A stretch of 64,000 nucleotides of DNA from Paenibacillus phocaeensis (GTDB taxonomy: Bacteria > Bacillota > Bacilli > Paenibacillales > Paenibacillaceae). Positions 63,798-64,000 of this stretch are shown in pieces; the stretch's first letter is position 1, and each line of letters begins with the position of its first letter. The notes below the pieces were generated by a model. That model was not told where the DNA came from and made no database searches. It worked only from the letters and a program-made list of their open reading frames with translations. The DNA is taken from the NCBI RefSeq assembly GCF_900021165.1, contig NZ_FCOQ01000009.1:388243-452242 (forward strand), written 5' to 3'. The position numbers were made by a program, and so were the translations under genes.

Positions 63798-64000
63798 TGG
63801 ATAAGCCCTCGACCGATTAGTACCTGTCAGCTCCATACATTGCTGCACTTCCACCTCAGGCCTATCAACCTCGTCGTCTTCAAGGGGTCTTACTAATTGG
63901 GAAATCTCATCTTGAGGGGGGCTTCACGCTTAGATGCTTTCAGCGCTTATCCCGTCCGCACTTAGCTACCCAGCTGTGCTCCTGGCGGAACAACTGGTGC
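63798..64000 (-). rRNA. rrl: 23S ribosomal RNA, 3' end only
   Basis: The minus strand ends in GAGCTGACAGGTACTAATCGG followed by TCGAGGGCTTATCC, the usual 3' end of Bacillales 23S rRNA. The gene runs out of the window at 64000. Confidence 0.97.

Overview
The window looks like chromosome from a Gram-positive soil or gut member of Paenibacillaceae, most likely Paenibacillus or a close relative. The evidence is two giant surface proteins ending in triple SLH domains, several YesM/YesN-type two-component systems beside CUT1 sugar ABC transporters, lipoprotein solute-binding proteins, the cdaA-cdaR-glmM-glmS block with a glmS ribozyme, a sigW/rsiW pair, and a 23S-5S-tRNA array of Bacillales type. 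Most genes are on the minus strand, in the same direction as the rRNA operon at the right edge.

Layout. 1-7.9 kb: the 3' part of an AraC-type regulator, then a 2140-residue secreted SLH protein that combines an endonuclease/exonuclease/phosphatase (EEP) module with a family 8 polysaccharide lyase. 8-12.5 kb: housekeeping and small regulatory genes (DUF554 membrane protein, RlmA-type rRNA methyltransferase, ArsR regulator with an Old Yellow Enzyme, TetR regulator). 12.5-14.2 kb: an IS1182-family insertion sequence with a frameshifted transposase. 14.3-24.3 kb: sugar locus 1 (membrane AraC regulator, two paralogous solute-binding proteins, LplB/LplC-like permeases, two Gfo/Idh/MocA dehydrogenases). 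24.5-39.5 kb: sugar locus 2 (two permeases, GH65 phosphorylase, beta-phosphoglucomutase, YesM/YesN pair, solute-binding protein and a 1635-residue SLH surface protein with a helical glycosidase-like core). 39.6-48.2 kb: sugar locus 3 (beta-glucuronidase, solute-binding protein, two permeases, divergent YesM/YesN pair). 48.4-51.3 kb: a VanZ-like protein, then an AT-rich pair (carotenoid-biosynthesis-like membrane protein and a divergent TetR regulator). 51.4-59.2 kb: cell-envelope control block (glmS with ribozyme, glmM, cdaR, cdaA, rsiW, sigW). 59.5-62.3 kb: ppc. 62.6-64 kb: eleven tRNAs, 5S and the 3' end of 23S rRNA.

How it works together. The three sugar loci follow one logic: a sensor with an AraC-type output controls an ABC importer and intracellular enzymes. 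Locus 2 is the most complete. A cell-wall-bound enzyme would release a disaccharide, the importer takes it up, GH65 phosphorolyses it to beta-glucose 1-phosphate plus a sugar, and beta-phosphoglucomutase feeds glycolysis. Two promoters in this locus carry the same tandem half-site placed identically against the -35 box, which suggests one regulon under the local response regulator. Its transcript appears to end in a terminator derived from the 3' end of an IS1182-type element.

All assignments come from reading motifs and domain order by eye. No database search or structure prediction was run.
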